A DNA stretch of 58,032 nucleotides. It comes from Actinomyces sp. (GTDB lineage: Bacteria > Actinomycetota > Actinomycetes > Actinomycetales > Actinomycetaceae). The DNA lies in the NCBI RefSeq assembly GCF_030530635.1, contig NZ_JAUMUL010000013.1, positions 1 to 58,032 on the forward strand, read 5' to 3'. Within the stretch, counting starts at the first letter, position 1. Every line of letters starts with the position of its first letter. Position numbers and translations under genes: made by a program. Shown here in pieces: positions 48,722 through 58,028 of this stretch. Below the pieces are notes generated by a model. It was not told the DNA's origin. It did no database searches and worked only from the letters and a program-made list of their open reading frames with translations.

Positions 48722-50659
48722 ATGTGTGGAATCGTCGGCCATGTAGGCCCCCTGAACTCAACCAGCCCCGCAGGCGCCCCCGGATCCGGCCGCTCCCTGG
48801 AGGTGTTGCTCGACGGCTTGTCCCGCCTGGAGTACCGCGGCTACGACTCCGCAGGCATCGCCCTGGTGCGCCCCGAGGGCGGCGAGCGACTCACAACTGT
48901 CAAGGCCGCGGGCAAGCTGGACAACCTGCGCGCCGACCTGGATGCCGCCGCTCCCGCACCGGCCACCGCCGGCATCGGTCACACCCGCTGGGCCACGCAC
49001 GGCGGCCCCACCACCGAAAACGCCCACCCTCACCGGGCCGGCTCCCTGGCCGTGGTGCACAACGGCATCATTGAGAACTTCCGACCTCTGCGCGCCGAGG
49101 TAGAGGCGGCAGGACGTGCGCTGCTCTCGGCCACCGATACCGAGGTCGTCGCCCACCTGCTCGACCTCGACTTCACCGCCCGGCTGGCCGACGCGGGCCA
49201 GGAGCACGGCGGCGTCGACGCCCAGCGGGCCGCGGCCTTACTGGTGGAGTCCATGCGGGCCGTCACCGCCCGCCTGGAGGGGACCTTCGCCCTGCTGGCC
49301 GTCACAGAGCTCGCCCCCGGCACGATCGTCGCCGCCCGCCGCTCCAGCCCGCTGGTGATCGGCCTGGGGGAGGGGGAGAACTTCCTCGGTTCCGACGTGG
49401 CCGCCTTCGTCGCCTTCACTTCTCGTGCCGCCGAGGTCGACGACGATCAGGTGCTGGCGGTGACGGCGGATGCCGTCACCGTGTGGGATGCTGCAGGCAA
49501 CGTCGTCACCCCACGTCAGTGGGAGGTCTCCTGGGATGCCTCCGCCGCCGTCAAGGGCGGATACGAAACCTTCATGGACAAGGAGATCCACGACCAGCCC
49601 ACCGCCGTCGCCGACACTCTGCTCGGGCGCGTGAACGATCGCGGCGAACTGGTCCTGGATGAGATGCGCATCGACCCGTCGGTGCTGCGCAGCATTGACA
49701 AGATCATCGTAGTCGCCTGCGGAACGGCCGCCTACGCCGGGCACGTGGCCAAGTACGCCATTGAGCACTGGTGCCGTATTCCGGTGGAGATCGAACTCGC
49801 CCACGAGTTCCGCTACCGGGATCCGATCGTCTCGGAGAAGACTCTGACCGTAGCGATCTCCCAATCCGGTGAGACCATGGACACCATCCAGGCGATCCGG
49901 CACGCCCGCGAACAGGGCAGCCGGGCACTGGCCATCGTTAACACCTACGGCTCCACCATCGCCCGTGAGGCCGACGCCGTGCTGTACACCCACGCCGGTC
50001 CGGAAGTGGCCGTCGCCTCCACCAAGGCCTTCCTGGCCCAGATCACCGCCTGCTACCTGCTGGGTCTTTACCTGGCGCAGTTGCGTGGCAACAAGTGGCC
50101 CGATGAGGTGGCCGAGTACCTGGATAATCTGGAGAAGATGCCCGCGAAGCTGGAGCGCCTGCTGACCGAGCAGGAGGGCAGTATCCGCGAACTCGGGGCG
50201 CAGCTGGCCGACCAGACCTCCTTCCTGTTCCTGGGGCGGCACGTCGGTTTCCCGGTGGCGTTGGAAGGGGCGCTCAAGCTCAAGGAACTCGCCTATGTGC
50301 ACGCCGAGGGCTTCGCCGCCGGCGAGCTCAAGCACGGTCCCATCGCCCTGGTGGAGGACGGGCTACCGGTGTTCGTCATCGTCCCCACCCCGCGCCGCCC
50401 CGTTCTGCATGACAAGGTCATCTCCAACATTCAGGAAGTGCGTGCCCGCGGCGCCCGCACCATTGTGATCGCCGAGGAGGGGGATGAGGCGGTCACCCCC
50501 TTCGCCGACACGGTCATCCGCATCCCGGCTGCCCCGACCCTGATGTGGCCGCTGCTGACTGTGGTGCCGCTGCAGATCTTCGCGGCCGCCCTGGCCAAGG
50601 CCAAGGGACTGGATGTGGACCAGCCACGCAACCTGGCCAAGTCCGTCACCGTGGAGTAG
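48722..50659 (+). CDS. glmS: Glutamine-fructose-6-phosphate transaminase
   Basis: It makes glucosamine-6-phosphate, the entry to hexosamine and peptidoglycan synthesis. It has 645 residues: glutaminase domain starting MCGIVGHVG, with Cys2 the N-terminal nucleophile after Met removal, then two SIS sugar-isomerase domains (about 330-470 and 495-635) with SQSGETMDT and the C-terminal NLAKSVTVE. It is a little longer than usual because of insertions in the glutaminase domain. The start has no strong ribosome binding site. Confidence 0.98.
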   Translation: MCGIVGHVGPLNSTSPAGAPGSGRSLEVLLDGLSRLEYRGYDSAGIALVRPEGGERLTTVKAAGKLDNLRADLDAAAPAPATAGIGHTRWATHGGPTTENAHPHRAGSLAVVHNGIIENFRPLRAEVEAAGRALLSATDTEVVAHLLDLDFTARLADAGQEHGGVDAQRAAALLVESMRAVTARLEGTFALLAVTELAPGTIVAARRSSPLVIGLGEGENFLGSDVAAFVAFTSRAAEVDDDQVLAVTADAVTVWDAAGNVVTPRQWEVSWDASAAVKGGYETFMDKEIHDQPTAVADTLLGRVNDRGELVLDEMRIDPSVLRSIDKIIVVACGTAAYAGHVAKYAIEHWCRIPVEIELAHEFRYRDPIVSEKTLTVAISQSGETMDTIQAIRHAREQGSRALAIVNTYGSTIAREADAVLYTHAGPEVAVASTKAFLAQITACYLLGLYLAQLRGNKWPDEVAEYLDNLEKMPAKLERLLTEQEGSIRELGAQLADQTSFLFLGRHVGFPVALEGALKLKELAYVHAEGFAAGELKHGPIALVEDGLPVFVIVPTPRRPVLHDKVISNIQEVRARGARTIVIAEEGDEAVTPFADTVIRIPAAPTLMWPLLTVVPLQIFAAALAKAKGLDVDQPRNLAKSVTVE

Positions 50660-50662
50660 CCG

Positions 50663-52513
50663 GTGGAGCAGACGGCGCAGCGCAGCGATGATGGGATTGT
50701 GAGCACAACGAATCCCCCGCCCGTTCCTGCGCCCTGTCCATCCGAAGACAACGGCAGCGCCGATGGTCGGTGCGTCTGGGGGCCCATCCCGGCGTCCGCC
50801 ACCGCCTACCCTGCCCGCGCCGTCGCCGACGCCGAGGCGCCGTTGACCGCGGGCACCGACCGCTACATGCATGCCGCCGCTCACGCCGTGGCCCAGGCCG
50901 CCGTGGCGGAGCTCCGTGGCGCGCGCGGAGCCCTGGCCGGCGCACGCGTGCTGTTGCTCGTGGGCGCCGGCCACAACGGCGGCGACGCCCTGCTGGCCGG
51001 AGCCCTGCTGGCGCGCCGCGGCTGCGCAGTCATTGCCGCCCCCGCGACCGACGCTGCCCGGCTGCATGCTACGGCTCTGACGGCTGCTCGCACCGCCGGT
51101 GTGCGCCTCGCCGCCGACCCACTGGCCGCTGCCCGGGCCGCCGCCGAGGCGGATTCAGGAGCCGACCTGGTGATCGACGGCCTCACCGGCATTGGCGCCA
51201 CCGGGCCGCTGCGCCCCGCCGCCTCCCGGCTCATCGCTCCGCTGCGCGCCGCCGGGGAACCGGGGGAGCGGCCCTTTCGGGTGCTGGCCGTCGACCTGCC
51301 CTCCGGTGTCGGCGTGGATGACGGCACTCTGCCCGGTCCCGTGCTGGACGCCGACCGCACCGTCACCTTCACCTGCTTCAAGGCCGCCCACCTGCTGCCG
51401 CCTGCGGCGCCCCGGTGCGGGCGCGTGGAGGTGGTCGACCTGGGGCTGCCCGTGCCGGAGACGATGCCGCTGACGGCCCGGCCTGCGGATGCGGAACTGG
51501 GGCGCCTGCTGCGCGTGCCCGGGGACCGCGACCACAAATACACCCGGGGCGTGGTCGGCCTGTGGGCCGGCAGCCGAACCTACCCGGGAGCCGCGGTGCT
51601 GGCCGCTTCGGCGGCGGTGCACACGGGCGCCGGCATGGTGCGGCTGGCGGCACCGGCGCGGGCGGTCGATCTGGTGCTCACCCGCCGCCCCGAGGTCGTG
51701 CCTGCCGACGGGCGTTGTCAGGCGCTGGTGATCGGCCCCGGCACCGACCCCACCGATGCCCCGCGCGCCGCCGAACTCGACGCGGCCCTGGGGCGGGTAC
51801 TGGGCGAGGCCGGTGAGTCGGTCGATGCGGTGATTGACGCCGGGGCGTTGCCCCTCCTCGCCGCCAGACTCGCCTGCGGTGGACGCTGCTCGCAGCGGCA
51901 GGTGCTCACCCCACACGCCGGGGAGGCCTCCGCCCTGCTAAGTGGGTTGGGGGAGCGGGCTTCGCGGGAAGAGGTCGAGGCTGCCCCGGCCGCCGCAGTG
52001 AGGCGCCTGGTCGAGCTGACCGGGGCGACTGTGCTCCTGAAGACCACGCCGACGTTGATCGCCTCCCCGGGTGGGACGCTGCTATCGGTCGACTCCGGTC
52101 CGGGCTGGCTGGCCACTGCCGGCAGCGGCGACGTGTTGGCCGGAATCATCGGTGCGCTGCTGGCGGCCTCCCGGGCCGATGCCGACAACGGCAGGGCCGG
52201 CCGGGGCGAGGCGACGGATGTTGCGGCGGAAACCTCCGCCCGCCGTGCGGCCCTGGGCGTGCGGCTGCACGCGCTCGCTGCGGCGCAGGCGGCCGGAGTG
52301 GAGGGAGCCGCATCCGTTGCGTGTGCGGCCACTGCTGAGGCCGGCCCGCCGTATACATCACCAGGTCATCCCATTGCTGCGCTGGAGGTGGCTGAGGCGA
52401 TCCCGGCCGTCTGGGAACGGCTCTGGAGAGCCGGCGCGCACCGAGTCTCTAGCTCGCTGCCTGCCGGTGCCGCGCCTGGGCGTGCCTTCCGCGGGAAAAA
52501 TGTCCATCGGTGA
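50663..52513 (+). CDS. nnr: Bifunctional NAD(P)H-hydrate epimerase / dehydratase
   Basis: It repairs damaged NADHX/NADPHX: the N-terminal YjeF_N domain (about 45-265) epimerises, and the C-terminal carbohydrate-kinase-like domain (about 275-590) dehydrates. It has 616 residues from a GTG 3 bases after glmS, so the two are probably co-transcribed. The GAGHNGGDALLAG motif lies near residue 97 and GSGDVLAGIIGALLA near 487. The last seven codons lie inside the left arm of a downstream inverted repeat, so the original C-terminus was probably replaced. Confidence 0.95.
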   Translation: MEQTAQRSDDGIVSTTNPPPVPAPCPSEDNGSADGRCVWGPIPASATAYPARAVADAEAPLTAGTDRYMHAAAHAVAQAAVAELRGARGALAGARVLLLVGAGHNGGDALLAGALLARRGCAVIAAPATDAARLHATALTAARTAGVRLAADPLAAARAAAEADSGADLVIDGLTGIGATGPLRPAASRLIAPLRAAGEPGERPFRVLAVDLPSGVGVDDGTLPGPVLDADRTVTFTCFKAAHLLPPAAPRCGRVEVVDLGLPVPETMPLTARPADAELGRLLRVPGDRDHKYTRGVVGLWAGSRTYPGAAVLAASAAVHTGAGMVRLAAPARAVDLVLTRRPEVVPADGRCQALVIGPGTDPTDAPRAAELDAALGRVLGEAGESVDAVIDAGALPLLAARLACGGRCSQRQVLTPHAGEASALLSGLGERASREEVEAAPAAAVRRLVELTGATVLLKTTPTLIASPGGTLLSVDSGPGWLATAGSGDVLAGIIGALLAASRADADNGRAGRGEATDVAAETSARRAALGVRLHALAAAQAAGVEGAASVACAATAEAGPPYTSPGHPIAALEVAEAIPAVWERLWRAGAHRVSSSLPAGAAPGRAFRGKNVHR

Positions 52514-52643
52514 CCAGTTTGCCGTTGCTGCGGCTGCCCGGCCTCCGAGCCAACTTGATATTTCCCTGTTCTGGAGCCGTTCGGCTGCAGCTCGCCAAGG
52601 GGCTTGTTCCTGAAAGTGGTCACCGATGGACACATTTTGCCGC
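52491..52643. mobile_element. MITE-like element or IS remnant
   Basis: Terminal inverted repeats of about 26 bases (left 52491-52516, right 52617-52643) share TGTCCATCGGTGACCA, differing by a two-base insertion and a substitution. They enclose 100 bases without a gene. Size and structure suggest a MITE or an IS deleted for its transposase. Its left arm contains the nnr stop codon and its right arm ends just before the response regulator stop. Confidence 0.6.
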
Positions 52644-52651
52644 ACGGCTTC

Positions 52652-53365
52652 TCACCGGGAGTCAATGTCACGCATGAGGATGACGAGTTGCACCCGGTCG
52701 CGCAGGCCCAGCTTGGACAGGATGCGGGTGACGTTCTTCTTCACCGAGTCGGTGGCGATTACCAGGCGCTGGGCGATCTCCGAATTGGTCAACCCCTGAG
52801 CCACCAGTTCGGCGACCTCACGCTCCCGTGGGCTCAACCGCTCCAGCCGCTCTCGAGCCGAGCGCTGCTGCGGCGAGGTGACAGGGCGGAAGGAGTGACG
52901 TTTGAGCAGTTCACGGGTGATGCGTGGAGTGAGTATCGCGTCCCCGGAGGCAACCGCCCGGATCGCCTGATGCAGCTGCGCGGTGCGAGTGTCCTTGAGT
53001 AGGAATCCGGAAGCTCCCGCTGACAGAGCGCCGAAGGCGTAGTCGTCCTGGTCATAGGTGGTCAGCGCCAATGTTTTGACCGAGGGGTGGAGTTGTGCGA
53101 TGCGTGCGATGGCGTCTACACCGTTTAAGACTGGCATGCGGATGTCCATCAGTGCCACGTCGGGCAGGGGGTGGTGTGTCGCGCTCAGATTCGCGAGCTG
53201 ATCGAGTGCGTCTTGGCCATGGGTGGCCTGGGCGATTACCTCTAGGTCGTCTGCCCGGTTGATGATGAGGGATAGGCCCATGCGGGCAGCGCGCTGGTCA
53301 TCTACCACCATCACGGTGACGACCCTGGTGGTATCGCCGATAAGTGGGTCGGTTGAAGGACTCAT
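52652..53365 (-). CDS. NarL/LuxR-family response regulator
   Basis: The protein has 237 residues from ATG 53365, which overlaps the sensor kinase stop by 4 bases. The receiver domain has Asp22, Asp23, the phospho-acceptor Asp74 (LMDIRMP) and Lys in FLLKD. The C-terminal LuxR helix-turn-helix (about 170-225) reads LSPREREVAELVAQGLTNSEIA. It is likely to control the exporter genes in its own operon. Confidence 0.95.
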   Translation of the reverse strand: MSPSTDPLIGDTTRVVTVMVVDDQRAARMGLSLIINRADDLEVIAQATHGQDALDQLANLSATHHPLPDVALMDIRMPVLNGVDAIARIAQLHPSVKTLALTTYDQDDYAFGALSAGASGFLLKDTRTAQLHQAIRAVASGDAILTPRITRELLKRHSFRPVTSPQQRSARERLERLSPREREVAELVAQGLTNSEIAQRLVIATDSVKKNVTRILSKLGLRDRVQLVILMRDIDSR

Positions 53366-54633
53366 GCGGCCTCCGGATGCGGAATGAGGGCCTGCAGACG
53401 CCAACCTCCCGGGGCGGGGCCGGCGCTCAGGGTACCGCCTACCTCCCCCAACACCTCCGCCAGATGCGCAATTCCGTGGCCGGCATCCTGGAGATCAACC
53501 AATGGCGCCTCGGTGTCGGCGCTCTGGGTGAGTTGGCCATCATCGGATACGGTGATTCGGGTGTGTGGGTCGGCGTGATCCAGGGAGATCACAATGCGCG
53601 TGACTCCAACGGCGTGCCGCATGACGTTGGTCAGGGCCTCACGCACCACCGTGTAGACCAGCGTTCCGAGCTCGCCGTTTGCAGGGCGGTGACCGGTTTC
53701 GGTCAGGGCGACGGCGATGCCGGTGCGCCGAGTCGTGTCCAACAGGCCCGACAACTCTTCCCAGCCGCGAGGGGCTCCACCGATGTTGGCCGAGGCGGAA
53801 CCGGGCTGAGACCCGAGGCCGGTGACGGTGCCGGGAGCTGCGCCTGGAGGCTCCGGTCGGAGGGCATCGACGGCATGCCGCGTATCGGCGAGCCCATCAC
53901 GGGCGAGGGTATTGATGAGTGCAATGGCCTCGTCGACGTCATCCCTGCCAGTGGTCCCCGCCAGCCCCTCCGACAGGGCGATGATGGCGGTCAGATCGTG
54001 GCCCACCGAGTCGTGTAGCTCCCCGGCCACTTGTGCCTGACGGCGGGCGACATCACGCTGCGCCGTCAGGCGGTGCTCGGCGGCCTGCGCCGTGAGCTGC
54101 GCATCGCCGTGTTCCAGCGCCTCACGCCGCGCCCGCGAGATCGTCGCCGCCGCGATCACGGCCACGGAGAAGAAGATATACGGTGTGAGCCGAGTGGTCA
54201 GCGGATATGACAGCCCCCTGGGCACCAGAGGCAGTACCCAGCCGGCGAGCAGCACCAACGCGCCGATCAGGCGTTGGATCGATTCGGCACTCACGAACAG
54301 GGAGTACAGGGCGACCAGCGGGGGCAGATTGAGAATCGCTCCCGGCCCCCACATCTCCGCGGCGGCAGAGGCGACGGTAGCCAGAATCAACACTGCGAGA
54401 GGCCAACGCCTCCGCGCGAGCAGGGCGAGGACGACCAGCCCGCTGAGTGCTGCCCACATACGTGCCCCGGGCAACGATCCTGCGGCCAGCATATGGGCCA
54501 GGACAATCAATTCGAACAGACCCATACCGATGACGCCGGCCCATAACCCAAATGTGCTATTGCGCCACCAGGCAGCAAACCGATCGATAAGGGTTCGCGG
54601 CACTCTTGATGTCGCCGGTGATGCGGCGTCCAT
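53362..54633 (-). CDS. NarL-type sensor histidine kinase
   Basis: The protein has 423 residues with an N-terminal membrane region of about five to six helices (residues 30-165) and almost no extracytoplasmic sensor. This resembles small intramembrane-sensing kinases. A HisKA_3 dimerisation domain follows with His207 in GELHDSVGHDL. The HATPase domain ends with VSDDGQL and an AGHGIAHLAE G-box. It overlaps the upstream permease stop by one base and the regulator start by four. Confidence 0.95.
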   Translation of the reverse strand: MDAASPATSRVPRTLIDRFAAWWRNSTFGLWAGVIGMGLFELIVLAHMLAAGSLPGARMWAALSGLVVLALLARRRWPLAVLILATVASAAAEMWGPGAILNLPPLVALYSLFVSAESIQRLIGALVLLAGWVLPLVPRGLSYPLTTRLTPYIFFSVAVIAAATISRARREALEHGDAQLTAQAAEHRLTAQRDVARRQAQVAGELHDSVGHDLTAIIALSEGLAGTTGRDDVDEAIALINTLARDGLADTRHAVDALRPEPPGAAPGTVTGLGSQPGSASANIGGAPRGWEELSGLLDTTRRTGIAVALTETGHRPANGELGTLVYTVVREALTNVMRHAVGVTRIVISLDHADPHTRITVSDDGQLTQSADTEAPLVDLQDAGHGIAHLAEVLGEVGGTLSAGPAPGGWRLQALIPHPEAA

Positions 54634-55472
54634 CAGGCGACCCTAGCAATGGCTCGGCGCAGCGCCACCATCCACACGCCTGCCCAGACGGCGCCAATTG
54701 CGGTTGTGGTCAGGATGGAGCCGATGGACGTAACACCATAAAGATCCCTCGGGCTGCATGCGGCCGTTATGACAGACAGCGGGAAATAGGGGACGAGCGG
54801 CGGGATCACCAACACGAGGAAGGTGCCCATAACGGTTCCCAGCAGCACCAGGGTCATGATGGAGGCGAAGGATGTCAGGTAGACGCCGAGCCAGGTGACG
54901 AACAGCTCGGTGGCGAAAATGGCCAGCGCGATGGGGATCCCCCGCAGCAGGAAGGGGCCGATGCCCGCCAGGCCGAATCCGAGAATCAGTCCGGTGAGGA
55001 GGAACTCGCCCAGTAGCACCGCGGTGGTCAACAAGGCGATTTGCGCCATGTGCATGAGTTTGCCTCGCAGCATGGTTTCCTGCAGGTGGTTGGCGCGCAT
55101 GCGCTGCCAGTTGCGTCCGCCGTGTTCGCCGACGCAGACCTGAGCGATGAAGGAGCCGACCAGCAGGGGAAAGGCAAGCATGGTCGTCAGCAAGGTGGCC
55201 TGGCCCCAGACCGCCAGCCAGGTCGTGCCCTGAGCGTCGAAATCCGCACGGAAGTCAAGGTAGTTGCTCGCTCCGTTGAACATGCCGACGCCGCATATCA
55301 GCGCTAGGACCAGCCAGTACCACCGGGTCGCGGACTTGCGGTTCTCCCACTTCCAGGCCGCCCATATCGAAGACGCCGCGGTGGTGGAGCCGAGCGGCCC
55401 TGCGGCAGGTGCCGGCGGGTGGGGCAGGGACGATTGGGGTGTCTGCAAGGTAGAGGAAAATGCTGTACTCAT
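54633..55472 (-). CDS. ABC-2 transporter permease (LanG/MutG-like position)
   Basis: The protein has 279 residues from ATG 55472. After a Ser/Pro-rich cytosolic tail of about 35 residues it has six hydrophobic segments. It is paired with the preceding permease, with an ATGA overlap. A two-permease plus one-ATPase layout is that of lantibiotic-immunity (LanFEG) and related exporters. The substrate is unknown. Confidence 0.85.
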   Translation of the reverse strand: MSTAFSSTLQTPQSSLPHPPAPAAGPLGSTTAASSIWAAWKWENRKSATRWYWLVLALICGVGMFNGASNYLDFRADFDAQGTTWLAVWGQATLLTTMLAFPLLVGSFIAQVCVGEHGGRNWQRMRANHLQETMLRGKLMHMAQIALLTTAVLLGEFLLTGLILGFGLAGIGPFLLRGIPIALAIFATELFVTWLGVYLTSFASIMTLVLLGTVMGTFLVLVIPPLVPYFPLSVITAACSPRDLYGVTSIGSILTTTAIGAVWAGVWMVALRRAIARVA

Positions 55473-56227
55473 CGGTGATTCTCCCGGTAGTTGATGACGA
55501 ATCCGGCCAGTGCGGTCCAAAGAACGGCGGAGAGTGCCGCCCACAGGGCATTGATCCAGGGGCTGCCGACCAGGATTACCTCCCCGGCTTGTTGGGAGGG
55601 CTGCAGCACGGGCCTGGCCGCGCCCGCGATGCCCCACGGAAACAACCAATCCACCGCGCCCAGGTGCATGAATGGCAGCGCGGAGCAAAACAGTGACGCC
55701 AGCGCTCCGGCCCCCAGGCCCACCGCCTGCTTGGGCACACAGATTGCCAGCACCAGTTGTGCCGCCATGGCCGCGACGGAGGCCGCGATCATGATGACGG
55801 CGATAGACCAGATCATGCCCCGGTCTTCAGGGGCCGTACGCAGTCCCATGCCCGGGCCGGTCAGGACGGTGATCCCGAGCATCGCCAACTGGCCGACGAC
55901 GACGGCGAAGGAGCCCAAGAGCAGCTTCCCACGGAAACGGGAGCGTTCGGCCTGTCCGATTGCGGTGAGCCACTGGCCCATGCGCTCCTCGGTGTCGATC
56001 GTGGCCAGGCGGGACGCCAGTAGGGCCGCGCTGAATGGCATCAGCATGGCGGTCATATTGACCGAATCGGTCAGGCTCAGGCTCAGCAGCCGCATCGGCT
56101 CCGCGCCGTTGGCGCGTGTGACGAGCAAACCTGCGGACCAAATCACGACCATGGCTCCCAGCGCAGTCGCCATGAGCCAGAAATGACGCCGCCTGAGCTT
56201 GCGCAGTTCCATGACAATCGCGCTCAT
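55469..56227 (-). CDS. ABC-2 transporter permease (LanE/MutE-like position)
   Basis: The protein has 252 residues with six hydrophobic segments. The first helix follows MELRKLRRRHFWLM, a start typical of LanE/MutE-type permeases. It overlaps the ATPase gene by 4 bases (56224-56227) and the second permease by 4 bases. Confidence 0.87.
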   Translation of the reverse strand: MSAIVMELRKLRRRHFWLMATALGAMVVIWSAGLLVTRANGAEPMRLLSLSLTDSVNMTAMLMPFSAALLASRLATIDTEERMGQWLTAIGQAERSRFRGKLLLGSFAVVVGQLAMLGITVLTGPGMGLRTAPEDRGMIWSIAVIMIAASVAAMAAQLVLAICVPKQAVGLGAGALASLFCSALPFMHLGAVDWLFPWGIAGAARPVLQPSQQAGEVILVGSPWINALWAALSAVLWTALAGFVINYRENHR

Positions 56228-57234
56228 CGGCGGACTCCTCGAACGGTGGTAGTTGTAGGGGCGGTGGGAGCGGTGATGGACGGTGAACCGAGCGGATCGG
56301 TCAACTCCAGAAAAGCCTGCTCCAATGTCTTGCGCACCGTCTGTACGCGATATACGGTGCCGCCGTCGCGCACAATGCGGGTCACCAGGTTGCCCACCGC
56401 CTCCTCGGGGAGCATCGGCGTGCGCACCGTCCGGCCATTAATCTCATACCGGATGCGATGCTGGTCGAACAGACCCGCGGCAGCCGACGGGTCAGAGACC
56501 GTGAAGTCGATGACTCCGGCATCCTGCAGGCCGGACAGCGGCCCCTGATAGCGCAGCCTGCCGGCGCAGATGACGCCAACCGTGTCTGCCATCTGTTCGA
56601 TCTCGGACAGGATGTGGGAGGAGACGATGATAGTTGTGCCCTCCTGCCGGGCCAGGTCCACGATCAGATTGCGGATCTCGGCGACGCCCGCCGGGTCCAG
56701 TCCATTAGTGGGCTCATCCAAAAGCATGAGCGGCGGCTGCGCCAGCAGGGCCATGGCCAAGCCGAGGCGTTGCTTCATGCCCAAGGAATAGTCCTTGACG
56801 AGTTTCTTGTCCTGGCCGGTGAGCGAGACCGTGGCCAGCGCGTGCTGGACGCGGCCGCGGGGCAGGCCGAGGTAGTCGGCCACCATGGTGAGGTTCTCGG
56901 GGCCGGTGAGCCGCGGATAGAAGGAGGGGCCTTCGATGAGGGAGCCGATGGAGCCCGGGGACAGTGGAGACTTCACGCTCACCGGGTGCCCGAGTACCTG
57001 CATACTTCCGGAGCTGGACCGGGTCAGCCCCAACAGCAGCTTCATGGTGGTGGATTTCCCGGCGCCGTTCGGCCCCAGGAAGCCGTAGACGCCGCCGCGC
57101 GGTACGCGCAGGTCCACATGGTCCACTGCGGCAGTGCCGTTGTAGGTCTTCGTCAGTCCGGTGGTGGTAACAACCAGAGGAGCGTCCTGCGTCGGTCCGG
57201 TGATCGGTATGGCTTCGTTCAGTGCTGTGCTCAT
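56224..57234 (-). CDS. ABC transporter ATP-binding protein (LanF/BcrA-like)
   Basis: The protein has 336 residues from ATG 57234; the frame extends further upstream but without ABC features. Walker A GPNGAGKST is at residues 54-62, the signature YSLGMKQRLG near 150 and Walker B LMLLDEPTNGLDPAG near 168. A C-terminal extension of about 100 residues is typical of BcrA-type self-protection ATPases. First gene of the five-gene operon. Confidence 0.93.
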   Translation of the reverse strand: MSTALNEAIPITGPTQDAPLVVTTTGLTKTYNGTAAVDHVDLRVPRGGVYGFLGPNGAGKSTTMKLLLGLTRSSSGSMQVLGHPVSVKSPLSPGSIGSLIEGPSFYPRLTGPENLTMVADYLGLPRGRVQHALATVSLTGQDKKLVKDYSLGMKQRLGLAMALLAQPPLMLLDEPTNGLDPAGVAEIRNLIVDLARQEGTTIIVSSHILSEIEQMADTVGVICAGRLRYQGPLSGLQDAGVIDFTVSDPSAAAGLFDQHRIRYEINGRTVRTPMLPEEAVGNLVTRIVRDGGTVYRVQTVRKTLEQAFLELTDPLGSPSITAPTAPTTTTVRGVRR

Positions 57235-57286
57235 GCACTTATGGGAGCCTGCCGCGGTCCCGGTCCGCTCCTCCAACGCCGTAACT

Positions 57287-57310
57287 GTCCCCCACGGGGG
57301 ACCGGTCCCC
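57287..57310. promoter_or_regulatory. Operator-like palindromes upstream of the ABC operon
   Basis: Three half-sites alternate: GTCCCC (57287-57292), GGGGAC (57297-57302) and GTCCCC (57305-57310). They form a 4-base-spaced inverted repeat and an overlapping 14-bp palindrome GGGGACCGGTCCCC. It lies 53 bases before the ATPase start and could bind the operon's response regulator. Confidence 0.5.
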
Positions 57311-57516
57311 GGCACTACAACGACATACTGAGACGAGTAACACTGTCCTCGGTTCGGAGGAGTGTCCTGGGAGAACCTGGCGTGCACCGCATCGGCCGCA
57401 GGCCGGATAGTCGGCTCTTCGGGTTTGGGGGTGTGGTGGTTGTGGTGGGCTGCGGTAGAGCGGTCGCCGATGTTCTGAGACATGACATGGGGTGGGGTGT
57501 CTGGTGTGCCGGTTGG

Positions 57517-57592
57517 GCGTTAACAACGCTACTTAACGCTCTGCTGTATGCCTCGGGGGCCTTCAGCAGAGGGTTAACTGGCGTTGTAAACT
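57517..57592. repeat. GCGTT/AACGC dyad cluster
   Basis: A 13-base palindrome GCGTTAACAACGC (57517-57529) is followed by TTAACGCT and then GCGTTGTAAAC (57581-57591), an inverted copy of the first site. An 8-bp hairpin CTCTGCTG/CAGCAGAG lies between. It looks like a regulator-binding cluster. Confidence 0.45.
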
Positions 57593-57809
57593 CCGAAGTG
57601 GCGTAGCAGACGGCGAAGCGGCGCTGCAGATGGACCCGCTTCCGGGCGCCGGGGCCGCCGGCAGCCAAGTCCGGCACGGTTGAACCGGCAGGCTCGCCAC
57701 GGCACGGCTCATCGCGTCCCTCATCTCGCAATGTGCCGGCCAGCACACCCACAAACGTCAAGACACACCAGCCACCACAGCCACCAGCACCAAGAGCCGG
57801 TCTGGGTGG

Positions 57810-58028
57810 GTTGGTGGGGGTCGTCCGAGGACGCCGGTTCGCCGTTGACGACGCGGGTTGCCCTCAAGGACGCCGCCCGGGAGGGCGTCCTCGGCGGTGA
57901 GCCCACGTCGTGGAGGTTTAACCCGCGTCCTCGACGACCACCCTACCGACGGCGAGAGCGTCCCTACCGGCTCGAAAACGTCCTTGTACGCCCGAGCACG
58001 ACCTGTGCTGGTCGAACACGTCCTCGTG
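57810..58028. repeat. CGTCC-rich intergenic repeat array
   Basis: Seven or more CGTCC or GGACG motifs occur in 220 bases, many extended to CGTCCTCG. An 8-bp hairpin AGGACGCC/GGCGTCCT lies at about 57866-57891. The motif copies are on both strands and the array runs to the window end. Confidence 0.5.

Noticed and set aside
56458..57606. 382-residue plus-strand open frame
   Set aside because: It is antisense to the ABC ATPase and has low-complexity composition.
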